Of a stretch of 64,000 nt of DNA, positions 10,834 through 18,767 are shown piece after piece. Both the position numbers and the translations under genes were made by a program. Under the pieces are notes generated by a model. The model was not told the origin of the DNA and ran no database searches. It saw nothing but the letters and a program-made list of their open reading frames with translations. Location of the stretch: contig NZ_AP024546.1 of NCBI RefSeq assembly GCF_018406645.1, forward strand, positions 2,604,001 through 2,668,000. Direction: 5' to 3'. The DNA is from Lysobacter helvus (GTDB taxonomy: Bacteria > Pseudomonadota > Gammaproteobacteria > Xanthomonadales > Xanthomonadaceae). Position 1 is the stretch's first letter, and the number at the start of each line of letters is the position of its first letter.

Positions 10834-13800
10834 ATGCTGACCACCAGCGTCGTCGTCCTCGCTGCGCTCGCGTGGCTCGGCGTGCTGTTCTTCGCGGGCC
10901 TGTACGGCGAGCGCCACCCGCGCGCGTTCGCCGGCAAGTGGAAGCACATCTACGCGTTGTCGCTCGCGGTGCACTGCACCTCGTGGACGTTCTACGGCAC
11001 GGTCACCCAGGCCGCGCGGTACGGCTGGGCGCTGCCGCCCACCTTCCTCGGCGCGATCCTGCTGTACCTCGTCGCCGGCGCCTTCATGGTGCGGCTCGTG
11101 CGCCTGGCGCGCGAAACCAACGCCACGTCCATCGCCGACCTCATCGCCACGCGCCTGGGCAAGGATGCGTGGCTGGCCGCGACGGTGACGCTGGTCGCCG
11201 CGCTCGGCCTGGTGCCCTACATCGCGTTGCAGCTGAAGGCGATGGCGATGAGCTTCGCGATGCTCACGGCGCGCGGGCCCGTTGAAGCGACCGCGCCGGC
11301 GTGGCAGGACAGCGCGTTGTACGTCGCCCTCGCGATGGCCTTGTTCGCGATGTTGTTCGGGACGCGGCGGGTGAGCGCGGCGGAGCACAACCGCGGGCTC
11401 GTGCTGGCGATGGCGTTCGAGTCGGTGTTGAAGCTCGCCGCGATGCTCGCGCTGGGCGCATTCGTGTGGTTCGGGCTGGATCTCTCGCATGCGGCGCCGG
11501 TCGTGCGCGCAACGCCGCCCGTGTCGAGCAGTGGCTTCGCGCCGCTGGTGCTGCTGGGTGCGTTCGCGATGTTCATCCTGCCGCACCAGTTCCACATCGC
11601 GGTCGTCGAATGCCGGCAGCAGGACGACGTGCGCACGGCGCGGTGGCAGTTCCCGTTGTATCTCGCGTTGATCGCGCTGCCGGTGTTGCCGCTCGCGCAG
11701 GCGGGGACGGCGTTGCTGGGCGATCGGGTGCCGTCGGACCTGTACGTGCTCGCGCTGCCGTTGTCGCAGGGACAGCATGCGCTGGCGTTGTTCGCGTTCC
11801 TCGGCGGATTGAGTGCGGCGACCGGCATGGTCGTCGTCAGCACGCTCACGCTGAGCCTGATGATCGGCAATCACTGGTTCGCGCCGGGGCTGCTGCGCGG
11901 CGCGTGGCGCGGCGAGGGCGGGGACTTGCGCGGGCACGTGCTTGCGCTGCGGCGCATCGGCATCGTCGCGATCATGTTGCTGGCGTGGATCTACAGTCGC
12001 CTGGTCGCGGGCAGCGAAGCGTTGGCGGACGTCGGTGCGGTGTCGTTCTCGGCGCTCGGCACGCTGGTGCCGGCGCTCGCGTTCGCCGTGTGGCGGCCGC
12101 AGACGCCGGCGCGCGCGGTGGTGGCCGGCATCGTCGCGGCGTTCGCGACCTGGTGCTGGGTGCAGTTGCTGCCGACGGTCTTCGCGTTGCGCGGTGTGTC
12201 CACCGACTGGTTGTCGCAGGGGCCGTTCGGCCTGGCGTGGTTGTCGTCGAACGGGTTGTTCGGGTTGACGGGGTGGAGCCGCCTTGGGCGCGCGGTGGGG
12301 GCGAGCCTGTTCGTCGGCACCTTCGCGACGGTGCTCGTGGCGTTGTGGACGCGCGACCTGCCGCGGCGCGCGCGGCGTGGCCTCGATGCGCGCACCTTGC
12401 GCGACGCGGGCCTGCGCTTCCTCCCGCCGGAGCGTGTCGCCGAATTCCTGCGCGACGCGCCGCCGGATGGCGCGGTGCCGGCCGCGACGGAAGCCCGCAT
12501 CGAACGCGAACTCGCCGCCGTGCTGGGATCCGCCTCCGCCCGCGTGCTGCTCGATGCGGCGCGTCGCGAATCCGGCCACCTCGACACCGTCGCCGCCATC
12601 GTCGGCGAAGCCTCGCGCGACCTGCGCTTCAACCAGCGCGTGCTCGAAGCGGCGCTGGAGAACATGAGCCAGGGCATCAGCGTGGTCGACGCGCAGTTGC
12701 GCCTGGTCGCCTGGAACACGCGTTACGCCGAACTGTTCGACTTCCCCGAATCGCTGCTGCAGGTGGGCACGCCCATCGCCGACCTCGCGCGCCACGCCTT
12801 GCGCCAGATGCCGCCGAACGGCGACGCGGAACGTGCGTTGCAACGCCGCCTGGCGCACATGCGCGCGGGCACGGCGCACCTGACCGAGCGCGTGTTCCCT
12901 GATGGCGGCATCGTCGAAATCCGCGGCAACCCGATGCCGGGCGGCGGGTTCGTTGCGACGTTCACCGATGTCACCGCGTTCCGCCGTACCGAAGCCGCGC
13001 TGCTGCAATCGAACGAAACGCTCGAACAGCGCGTCGACGAACGCACCGCCGATCTGGAATCCGCGCGCCGCGAAGCCGAGCGCGCGAACGACGCGAAGGG
13101 CCGCTTCCTCGCCGCCATCGGCCACGACCTGCTGCAACCCTTGCACGCCGCGCACCTGTTCACCGACGCGCTCGCACGGCAGGTGCCGGAGGCGGGGCGC
13201 GAAAGCGTGCAGCAGATCCGTGGCGCACTGGATTCGACGACGGACTTGCTCACCGCGCTGCTCGACATGTCGCGCCTGGAATCCGGTGGCCTGGACCCGC
13301 AGCCGCGCGACTTCGCGCTGGCGGACGTGCTGGAGCCGCTGGCGTCGGAATTCCGCGTGCTCGCCGCCGAACATGGCTTGCAATTCGATGCGTTGCCGAC
13401 GCGCGCCTGGGTGCGCAGCGACCCGCAGTTGCTGCGGCGCGTGCTGCAGAACTTCCTCGCCAATGCCGTGCGTTACACGCAGCAGGGGCGCGTCGTGCTC
13501 GGGGTGCGACGCGACGGCGACCGCGTGCGCATCGAGGTGCACGACACCGGCCCCGGCATCGCGCTCGAAGCGCAATCGCACATCTTCGACGAGTTCCGCC
13601 GGGGCGAAGACGCCGCGGGGCAGGGCCTGGGCCTCGGGCTGGCGATCGCGGACCGCATCGCGCGCCTGCTCGATGCACCGCTCACGCTGCGCAGCACGCC
13701 CGGCGTCGGCACGGTCTTTGCCGTGACGCTGCCGCGCGTGGCCGGCCCCGCGCACGACGCGCCGCTGGTCGCCACGCGCAGCGGCGGCCTGGCCGGCACG

Positions 13801-14166
13801 CGCGTGCTGGTGCTCGACAACGAAGCGATGGCGCGCAATGCCTTGCGGCAGTTGCTCGAAGGCATGGGCTGCTCGGTCGTCGACGTGCCCGACGCGCAAT
13901 CCGCGCACGACGTCCTGCGCGAGACGCCGGCGGATTTGTGGCTGTTCGACTACCACCTGGACGCGGGCGACACCGGCGTGGGCGCGCACGGGCGGCTGTC
14001 GGACGCGCATGGCGCACGGCCCACCGTGATCCTCAGCGCCGACGCGGGGGCCGACGTCCGGGCGGCCGTGCACGAAGCGGGCCTGCCCCTGCTGATGAAA
14101 CCCCTGAAGCCGCTGGCGCTGAAGAGCGTGCTGGACCGGTTGCTGGCCGCCCGCGCGGTCACCTGA
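10834..14166 (+). CDS. Transporter-fused hybrid sensor histidine kinase (CrbS/MxtR-like)
   Basis: Membrane sensor kinase of 1110 residues. Residues 1 to about 500 form a multi-helix sodium:solute-symporter-like module (start MLTTSVVVLAALAWLGVLFF). A PAS-type segment begins near 604 (ENMSQGISVVDAQLRLVAWN) and a coiled linker leads to the kinase core. The phosphoacceptor is His764 in IGHDLLQPLHAAHLF, and the ATPase G boxes are DTGPGIA and GLGLGLAI. A C-terminal receiver spans about 989-1105 with Asp1039 and a Lys in LLMKPLKP, so it looks competent. This order matches the CrbS/MxtR group that controls acetate use in Vibrio and Pseudomonas. A LuxR-type regulator at 14696-15358 is the likely partner. 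A TATGCT -10-like box lies at 10805-10810. The signal sensed is unknown. Confidence 0.9.
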   Translation: MLTTSVVVLAALAWLGVLFFAGLYGERHPRAFAGKWKHIYALSLAVHCTSWTFYGTVTQAARYGWALPPTFLGAILLYLVAGAFMVRLVRLARETNATSIADLIATRLGKDAWLAATVTLVAALGLVPYIALQLKAMAMSFAMLTARGPVEATAPAWQDSALYVALAMALFAMLFGTRRVSAAEHNRGLVLAMAFESVLKLAAMLALGAFVWFGLDLSHAAPVVRATPPVSSSGFAPLVLLGAFAMFILPHQFHIAVVECRQQDDVRTARWQFPLYLALIALPVLPLAQAGTALLGDRVPSDLYVLALPLSQGQHALALFAFLGGLSAATGMVVVSTLTLSLMIGNHWFAPGLLRGAWRGEGGDLRGHVLALRRIGIVAIMLLAWIYSRLVAGSEALADVGAVSFSALGTLVPALAFAVWRPQTPARAVVAGIVAAFATWCWVQLLPTVFALRGVSTDWLSQGPFGLAWLSSNGLFGLTGWSRLGRAVGASLFVGTFATVLVALWTRDLPRRARRGLDARTLRDAGLRFLPPERVAEFLRDAPPDGAVPAATEARIERELAAVLGSASARVLLDAARRESGHLDTVAAIVGEASRDLRFNQRVLEAALENMSQGISVVDAQLRLVAWNTRYAELFDFPESLLQVGTPIADLARHALRQMPPNGDAERALQRRLAHMRAGTAHLTERVFPDGGIVEIRGNPMPGGGFVATFTDVTAFRRTEAALLQSNETLEQRVDERTADLESARREAERANDAKGRFLAAIGHDLLQPLHAAHLFTDALARQVPEAGRESVQQIRGALDSTTDLLTALLDMSRLESGGLDPQPRDFALADVLEPLASEFRVLAAEHGLQFDALPTRAWVRSDPQLLRRVLQNFLANAVRYTQQGRVVLGVRRDGDRVRIEVHDTGPGIALEAQSHIFDEFRRGEDAAGQGLGLGLAIADRIARLLDAPLTLRSTPGVGTVFAVTLPRVAGPAHDAPLVATRSGGLAGTRVLVLDNEAMARNALRQLLEGMGCSVVDVPDAQSAHDVLRETPADLWLFDYHLDAGDTGVGAHGRLSDAHGARPTVILSADAGADVRAAVHEAGLPLLMKPLKPLALKSVLDRLLAARAVT

Positions 14167-14284
14167 GCCCGCAAAAACCTCGTCGCGTCATCACCCGGAC
14201 TTTGCAGGGCGCCGGCGCAGACTCGGGCCACGGGAACTGCGGGACAGGGCTGCTGCTGCGCACATCGGACTTCGGGGGGCGTCC

Positions 14285-14686
14285 ATGATCATCGACATCA
14301 CGTGCCGCACCGATCGCTTCAACCTCTCGGCCGTCGGGCCGCACTTCATCAACGACTGCTGCTTCGGCGAGGACTTCTCGCGCTGGCTCGTTGGCGCGCT
14401 GCGCAGGACCGGCGTCGATGCGAGCGTGATCGGCATGGAGGACTTCGGCTGGTCCAACCAGGCCACGCTCGACGGCACCACGTACCTGGTGTGCGTGGCG
14501 GGGAACTCGGACGCGCTCGCCGACAACCCGGATCGCGGCGAGTGGCACGTGATGCTGGAGCGCAAGCGTTCGCTGATGCAGCGGCTGACGGGCGAAGGGA
14601 AGACCTCGGCGACGGATCCGCTGGTGCGCCGGATTGCGCGGGTGCTGATGGAGGCGGGGTTGGTGGAGGTGGGCGTCGAGGCCTGA
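14285..14686 (+). CDS. Small hypothetical protein
   Basis: An open frame for 133 residues that I do not recognise. The product is soluble, without signal peptide or membrane segment. It has a Cys pair (NDCCFGEDFSRWL) near residue 25 and a charged helical C-terminal half (HVMLERKRSLMQRL, then PLVRRIARVLMEAGLVEV). The ATG follows a G-rich stretch (GGGGGGCGTCC) that could act as a ribosome binding site. It lies 118 bases downstream of the sensor kinase on the same strand and converges with the response regulator, leaving 9 bases between stops. Its placement between a sensor and its probable regulator suggests an accessory role, but no function can be assigned. Confidence 0.7.
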   Translation: MIIDITCRTDRFNLSAVGPHFINDCCFGEDFSRWLVGALRRTGVDASVIGMEDFGWSNQATLDGTTYLVCVAGNSDALADNPDRGEWHVMLERKRSLMQRLTGEGKTSATDPLVRRIARVLMEAGLVEVGVEA

Positions 14687-14695
14687 CGCGCCGCG

Positions 14696-15358
14696 TCACT
14701 CCATCTGCTTCGACGGATCGCTGAGTTCGAGTTCGCGCAGGATCACGCTGGCCTGCGTGCGGTTGCGCACGCCGAGGCGTTCGAAGATGGACGTGAGGTG
14801 CGCTTTCACCGTGCGTTCCTGCACGCCGAGGCGATCGGCGATCTGCTTGTTGAGCAAGCCTTCGGCCACCAGCGCGAGTACGCGGAACTGCTGCGGCGAC
14901 AGGCTTGCCAGGCGCGCGGCGAGGACGGCATCGGCGGGCGCGGACGGCGCACCGTCGACGGACGCACGCAATTTCGGCGGCAACCATTGTTCGAGGGCGA
15001 GGACGCTGCGGATCGCTTCGCGCAGGTCGTCCAGGCCGGTGCTTTTCGGCAGGTACCCCGCGGCGCCGTGATCGAGGGCGCGACGCACGACGCGCGGATC
15101 GTCGTTCGCCGACACCACCACGACCGCGACGCCCGGATGTTGCGCGCGAATCGCGGCGAGCCCCGCGAGCCCGTGGTTGCCGGGCATGTGCAGGTCGAGC
15201 AGCACCAGGTCGATGCCGGGTTCTTCCTCCAGCCGCGCCAGCACGCTTTCGAGCGAATCGGCTTCGCGCACGTCGAGATCGGGCACGGCATCCTTCGCCG
15301 CGCCGCGCAGGGCGGCGCGGAAGAGGGGATGGTCGTCGGCGATGAGCAGCGAAGGCAT
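14696..15358 (-). CDS. LuxR/FixJ-type response regulator (CrbR/ErdR-like)
   Basis: Two-component response regulator of 220 residues. The receiver domain (1 to about 115) carries the acidic pair in LLIADDHPLF, phosphoacceptor Asp55 (VLLDLHMPGN) and Lys105 (GYLPKST). The C-terminal part (about 150-212) is a LuxR helix-turn-helix: SPQQFRVLALVAEGL, then NKQIADRLGVQERTVKAHL. CrbR/ErdR-type regulators of this build pair with transporter-fused kinases and activate acetyl-CoA synthetase and related genes. The kinase gene is 530 bases away on the other strand. The gene follows the 3-hydroxybutyrate dehydrogenase gene by only 9 bases and is probably cotranscribed with it. Pairing and targets are inferred from context and family. 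Confidence 0.92.
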   Translation of the reverse strand: MPSLLIADDHPLFRAALRGAAKDAVPDLDVREADSLESVLARLEEEPGIDLVLLDLHMPGNHGLAGLAAIRAQHPGVAVVVVSANDDPRVVRRALDHGAAGYLPKSTGLDDLREAIRSVLALEQWLPPKLRASVDGAPSAPADAVLAARLASLSPQQFRVLALVAEGLLNKQIADRLGVQERTVKAHLTSIFERLGVRNRTQASVILRELELSDPSKQME

Positions 15359-15367
15359 CCGGTGGTT

Positions 15368-16132
15368 CTACTGGACCGTCCAGCCGCCGTCGACTTCGAT
15401 CGTGTGGCCGGTGATGTTGCGCGCGTGCGGCGTGAGCAGGAACGCGGTGATGCCGGCCAGTTCGTCGAAGCCGATGAACACGCCCTTCGGCATCGGCTTG
15501 AGCATCACGTCGCGCACGACGTCCGCTTCGGGGATGCCGCGCGTGCGCGCCTGGTCGGCGATCTGCCTGTCGACGAGCGGGGTTTTCACGTAGGTCGGGC
15601 AGATCGTGTTGATCGTGATGTCGGTGTCCGCGGTTTCCAGCGCCATCACTTTCGAGAAGCCGACGAGGCCGTGCTTGGCGGCGACGTAGGCGCTCTTGTA
15701 GGGGCTGGCGACCAGCGAGTGGATCGAGCCGATGTTGACGATGCGGCCGAAACCGCGCGAACGCATGCCGGGCAACACGGCGCGCGTGAGCCGCGCGACG
15801 CCGACCAGCATCACCTGCACGAGGAAGTCCCATTTCTCGATCGGGAATTCCTCCAGCGGCGCGACGTGCTGCAGGCCGGCGTTGTTCACCAGCACCTCGA
15901 CGGGGCGCGAGGCCTGCGCGAGCGCGGCGGCGACGCTGGCATCGGAGGTGACGTCGAGGACGCACGCTTCGGCCGAACCGCCGGCGGCGAGGATGCCGTC
16001 GACGACGGCCTGCGCGGCGGGCAGGGCGAGGTCGGTGACGACCAGGTGGTGGCCGGCGGCCGCGAGTTCGGCGGCGACGCCGGCGCCGATGCCGCTGCCG
16101 GCGCCGGTGATGAGGATGCAACGCGAGGTCAT
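15368..16132 (-). CDS. hbdH: 3-hydroxybutyrate dehydrogenase
   Basis: Short-chain dehydrogenase of 254 residues that should oxidise (R)-3-hydroxybutyrate to acetoacetate with NAD+. The Rossmann motif is GAGSGIG (10-16), followed by NNAG (83-86). The catalytic residues are Ser136 (NIGSIHS), Tyr149 and Lys153 (SAYVAAKHG). The family features PYKSAYVAAKHGLVGFSK and GHTIEVDGGWTVQ at the C-terminus fit 3-hydroxybutyrate dehydrogenases well. The usual active-site Asn after helix 4 appears to be Met108 (VMLVG where VNL.G is expected). The ATG at 16132 gives the normal length; upstream frame continuation runs antisense through the hydrolase gene and is spurious. It is divergent from the oligomer hydrolase and upstream of the response regulator. 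Confidence 0.9.
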   Translation of the reverse strand: MTSRCILITGAGSGIGAGVAAELAAAGHHLVVTDLALPAAQAVVDGILAAGGSAEACVLDVTSDASVAAALAQASRPVEVLVNNAGLQHVAPLEEFPIEKWDFLVQVMLVGVARLTRAVLPGMRSRGFGRIVNIGSIHSLVASPYKSAYVAAKHGLVGFSKVMALETADTDITINTICPTYVKTPLVDRQIADQARTRGIPEADVVRDVMLKPMPKGVFIGFDELAGITAFLLTPHARNITGHTIEVDGGWTVQ

Positions 16133-16243
16133 GGTGGAGGCTCTGGCGCGTGGGGGCTGCCGCAGCCTAGCAGGGCGGCGCCCGGTCGCCTTCGGACGAA
16201 AGTACGATGCTTGCCTCGCGCGCGGGCTTGCTAGGGTGCCGGC

Positions 16244-17956
16244 ATGGACACGACACGCACGCACGGTTGGATGGGGGTCGCGCTGGGCGCGGCATTGGCG
16301 GGACTGGCGGGCTGCGCTTCGGCGCCGCATTCGGAGGCAGCGGCTTTGTTCAACGGCGAGCGCGTGACCGAACATCGCGGCGCGGATGACCTCCTCACCG
16401 GCGGCCTGGGGCTGGACGGCTTGCGCGGGACGGCCGCGCCGGCGTTCGCGGACCCGGCCAATCCCACCGACGCCGAAGTGCGCCGCCGCGCGCTCTGGAA
16501 CAACTGGCGCGGCATCGCCGACCTCGGCCCGCTCGGGAATTACGGCACGCTCTACGGCAGCACGGCGAACGTGCCCGGGCGCGAGTTCAGCGCGGACGCG
16601 CGCATCCCCGGCGCGAAGCAACCGCATCGCGTGCTGGTGCAGGTGCCGGATGCGTTCGACCAGGCGAAGCGATGCGTGGTGGTGTCGGCGTCGTCGGGTT
16701 CGCGCGGCATCTACGGCGCGATCGCGGTCGCCGGGGCGTGGGGCCTGCCGAAGGGCTGCGCGGTGGCGTACACCGACAAGGGCGCGGGCACGGATTACAT
16801 CGACCACGGCGCCGCGGGCGTCGAGGTCAAACATGCGCATTCGCAGGACAACCCGGAAGCCGATTGGGGACGGCACGTGGTGCAGGCGGCGGAGTTCGCG
16901 CTGCATGCATTGACCGAAGCGTTCCCGGACCAGGCGCCGTTCCGCGCGGACAACACGCGCGTGATCGCGGTGGGGATTTCGAATGGCGGTGGCGCGGTGT
17001 TGCGGGCGGCGGAATTGCCGGGTGATTTGATCGATGCTGTGGTGGCGGGCGAGCCGAACGTCGATGTGCCCGGCGGGCGATCGTTGTATGACTACACCAC
17101 CGAGGCGGCGGTGTTGATGCCGTGTGCGTTGAGCGATGTGGAAGGGCTCGCGCAATCGCCGCTGTCGGCGATGGGGCGCGCGATGGGCGCGGCGCGTTGC
17201 GCTTCGCTGGGCCTGACGGGCGAAGCAGCGCGCGCGAAGTTGCACGCCGCCGGCTGGACCGATGCGGCGATGCATGCGGCCGCGTTGTCCGTCGACTTCG
17301 ATCTGTATCGCGCGGTCGCGGTGACGTATGCCTCGGCGTATGGGCGATACGCGTTCGGCCAACATCCGTGCGGTTTCAATTTCGCCGCGCAGAACAAGGA
17401 CTTCACGCCGCGTGCCGCCACGCCCGCGGAAATCGCGGCGTGGCGCTCGGATGCGAGCGGCATTCCGCCGGGCGCGGGCGTGGGCATCATCGATACCAGG
17501 ATGGCGGCACCCGATTTCACGCGCCCCGGCATCGAATGCCTGCGCGAACTCTGGACCGGGCAGGGTGCCGACGCCGATCGCGTACGCAAGGGCGTCGCCG
17601 AGGTGCGCGCCTCCGCCCCGCGCAAGGGCCTGCCGGTGATCGTGGTGCACGGGATGGATGACGGATTGATTCCGCCGGCGTTCTCGAGTGCGCCCTACGT
17701 GGCGATGGCGAAAGCGGCCGGGCGCGACGTGCGCTACTGGCAGGTGCGCAACGCGCAGCATTTCGACGGGTTCCTGGCGTTGCCGGAGTACGGTGCGCGG
17801 TATGTGCCGCTGTTGCCGTACGTGTATGCGGCGCTGGATCGGGTGGCGGCGCACCTGGATGACGCGTCGAATGCGTTGCCGGCGGATGCGGTGGTCGAGA
17901 CGAAGGCGCGTGGTGGCGAGGCGCTGACGGCAACGAATCTCGCGATTCCTCGATAA
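16244..17956 (+). CDS. 3-hydroxybutyrate oligomer hydrolase, predicted lipoprotein
   Basis: Predicted hydrolase of D-(-)-3-hydroxybutyrate oligomers, 570 residues, matching the dedicated 3HB-oligomer hydrolase family in length and layout. A lipoprotein signal ends at the lipobox LAGC with Cys24, so the enzyme is probably membrane-anchored outside the cytoplasm. The nucleophile is likely Ser246 in VGISNGGGAVLRA. Other family-like blocks are GLGLDGLRG, WNNWRGIADL, and VVHGMDDGLIPPAFSS with a late His in NAQHFDGFL. It releases 3-hydroxybutyrate monomers that the divergently encoded dehydrogenase could oxidise. A TAGGGT box at 16232-16237 lies only 6 bases before the ATG and there is no Shine-Dalgarno sequence, so the mRNA may be leaderless. 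Confidence 0.88.
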   Translation: MDTTRTHGWMGVALGAALAGLAGCASAPHSEAAALFNGERVTEHRGADDLLTGGLGLDGLRGTAAPAFADPANPTDAEVRRRALWNNWRGIADLGPLGNYGTLYGSTANVPGREFSADARIPGAKQPHRVLVQVPDAFDQAKRCVVVSASSGSRGIYGAIAVAGAWGLPKGCAVAYTDKGAGTDYIDHGAAGVEVKHAHSQDNPEADWGRHVVQAAEFALHALTEAFPDQAPFRADNTRVIAVGISNGGGAVLRAAELPGDLIDAVVAGEPNVDVPGGRSLYDYTTEAAVLMPCALSDVEGLAQSPLSAMGRAMGAARCASLGLTGEAARAKLHAAGWTDAAMHAAALSVDFDLYRAVAVTYASAYGRYAFGQHPCGFNFAAQNKDFTPRAATPAEIAAWRSDASGIPPGAGVGIIDTRMAAPDFTRPGIECLRELWTGQGADADRVRKGVAEVRASAPRKGLPVIVVHGMDDGLIPPAFSSAPYVAMAKAAGRDVRYWQVRNAQHFDGFLALPEYGARYVPLLPYVYAALDRVAAHLDDASNALPADAVVETKARGGEALTATNLAIPR

Positions 17957-17983
17957 CGCAGCGAGCGGGGCGTCCCCCTCCCG

Positions 17984-18004
17984 GCCTCCCCCGCAGGGGG
18001 AGGC
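17984..18004. repeat. Perfect GC-rich palindrome between the hydrolase gene and pssA
   Basis: Nine-base perfect arms of mostly C on one side and G on the other (17984-17992 with 17996-18004) enclose a GCA loop. There is no T tract, so it is not a classic terminator. It resembles the dispersed C-rich/G-rich intergenic hairpins of Lysobacter-like genomes; that family link is from memory and uncertain. Confidence 0.55.
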
Positions 18005-18072
18005 GTCGAAGCGGCCTTGCGGCTTTCACGCGAGGTTTGGCACCCTGCCGGCCTCGACAGGGAGCGACCCCC

Positions 18073-18693
18073 ATGCAGCGACCCCGGCATTTCTCGATGC
18101 TGCGCGACTTCCACCTGGCGGACTGGTTCACGCTCGCCAACGCGTTCTGCGGCACCGGTGCGATCTTCGCCGCCATGCGCTTCCTGCAGGAAGGCGTGGT
18201 GCGCGACCTGCTGGTTGGCATGGCGCTGATCCCGCTGGCCTTCATCTTCGATGCGCTCGACGGCCGCATCGCGCGCTGGCGCAAGTCCGCGTCCACGCTG
18301 GGCCGCGAACTGGATTCGCTTGCCGACGTGATCTCCTTCGGCGTCGCGCCCGCCGCCCTCGCCTACGCCTGCGGCTTGCAGGGCGGGTGGGACTGGGTGG
18401 TGCTGTCGTATTTCGTCGGCTGCGGCGTCAGCCGCCTGGCGCGCTACAACGTCACCGCCGAGCAGCTGTCCGGCGAGGACGCGAAGGTGAAGTACTTCGA
18501 GGGCACGCCGATCCCCACCAGCCTGCTGCTGGTCGTGCTGCTGGCGGTGGCCGCGGTGCAGGATCGCCTGGGCACGGACCTGTGGTTCGGCATGGTGAAG
18601 CTGGGGCCCTGGCAGCTGCATCCGCTGGTGCTTGTGTTCGCGCTGTCGGGGTCGCTGATGATCAGCAAGACGATGCGGATCCCCAAGCTGTAA
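18073..18693 (+). CDS. pssA: CDP-alcohol phosphatidyltransferase, probable phosphatidylserine synthase
   Basis: Integral membrane enzyme of 206 residues that should transfer a phosphatidyl group from CDP-diacylglycerol to serine, the first step to phosphatidylethanolamine. The full CDP-alcohol phosphotransferase signature is present: DALDGRIARW, then GRELDSLAD, giving the pattern DG..AR....G...D...D. About six hydrophobic segments surround it. The N-terminal block LADWFTLANAFCGTGAI is typical of the membrane-type PssA. I chose the ATG at 18073 because a GGGAG box lies about 10 bases upstream and the product starts near the first membrane segment. It lies between PHB degradation and PHB synthesis genes, without an evident metabolic link. 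A phosphatidylcholine or phosphatidylglycerophosphate synthase is less likely. Confidence 0.85.
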   Translation: MQRPRHFSMLRDFHLADWFTLANAFCGTGAIFAAMRFLQEGVVRDLLVGMALIPLAFIFDALDGRIARWRKSASTLGRELDSLADVISFGVAPAALAYACGLQGGWDWVVLSYFVGCGVSRLARYNVTAEQLSGEDAKVKYFEGTPIPTSLLLVVLLAVAAVQDRLGTDLWFGMVKLGPWQLHPLVLVFALSGSLMISKTMRIPKL

Positions 18694-18767
18694 GGCTTCC
18701 GACGCAGGGCCGTGATCGCCCTGCCACCTGCGCGGCGCTACGATGGCGGCCTTCTCTGGAGGCCCCC

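Noticed and set aside
10804-14073. A 1089-codon open frame on the minus strand opposite the sensor kinase
   Set aside because: The translation is Arg/His/Gln-rich low-complexity sequence, as expected antisense to a GC-rich gene, while the plus strand encodes clear kinase motifs.
15368-17854. A minus-strand frame of 828 codons suggesting a fusion upstream of 3-hydroxybutyrate dehydrogenase
   Set aside because: The extra 570 residues are antisense to the oligomer hydrolase; the dehydrogenase has a proper start at 16132 and normal length.
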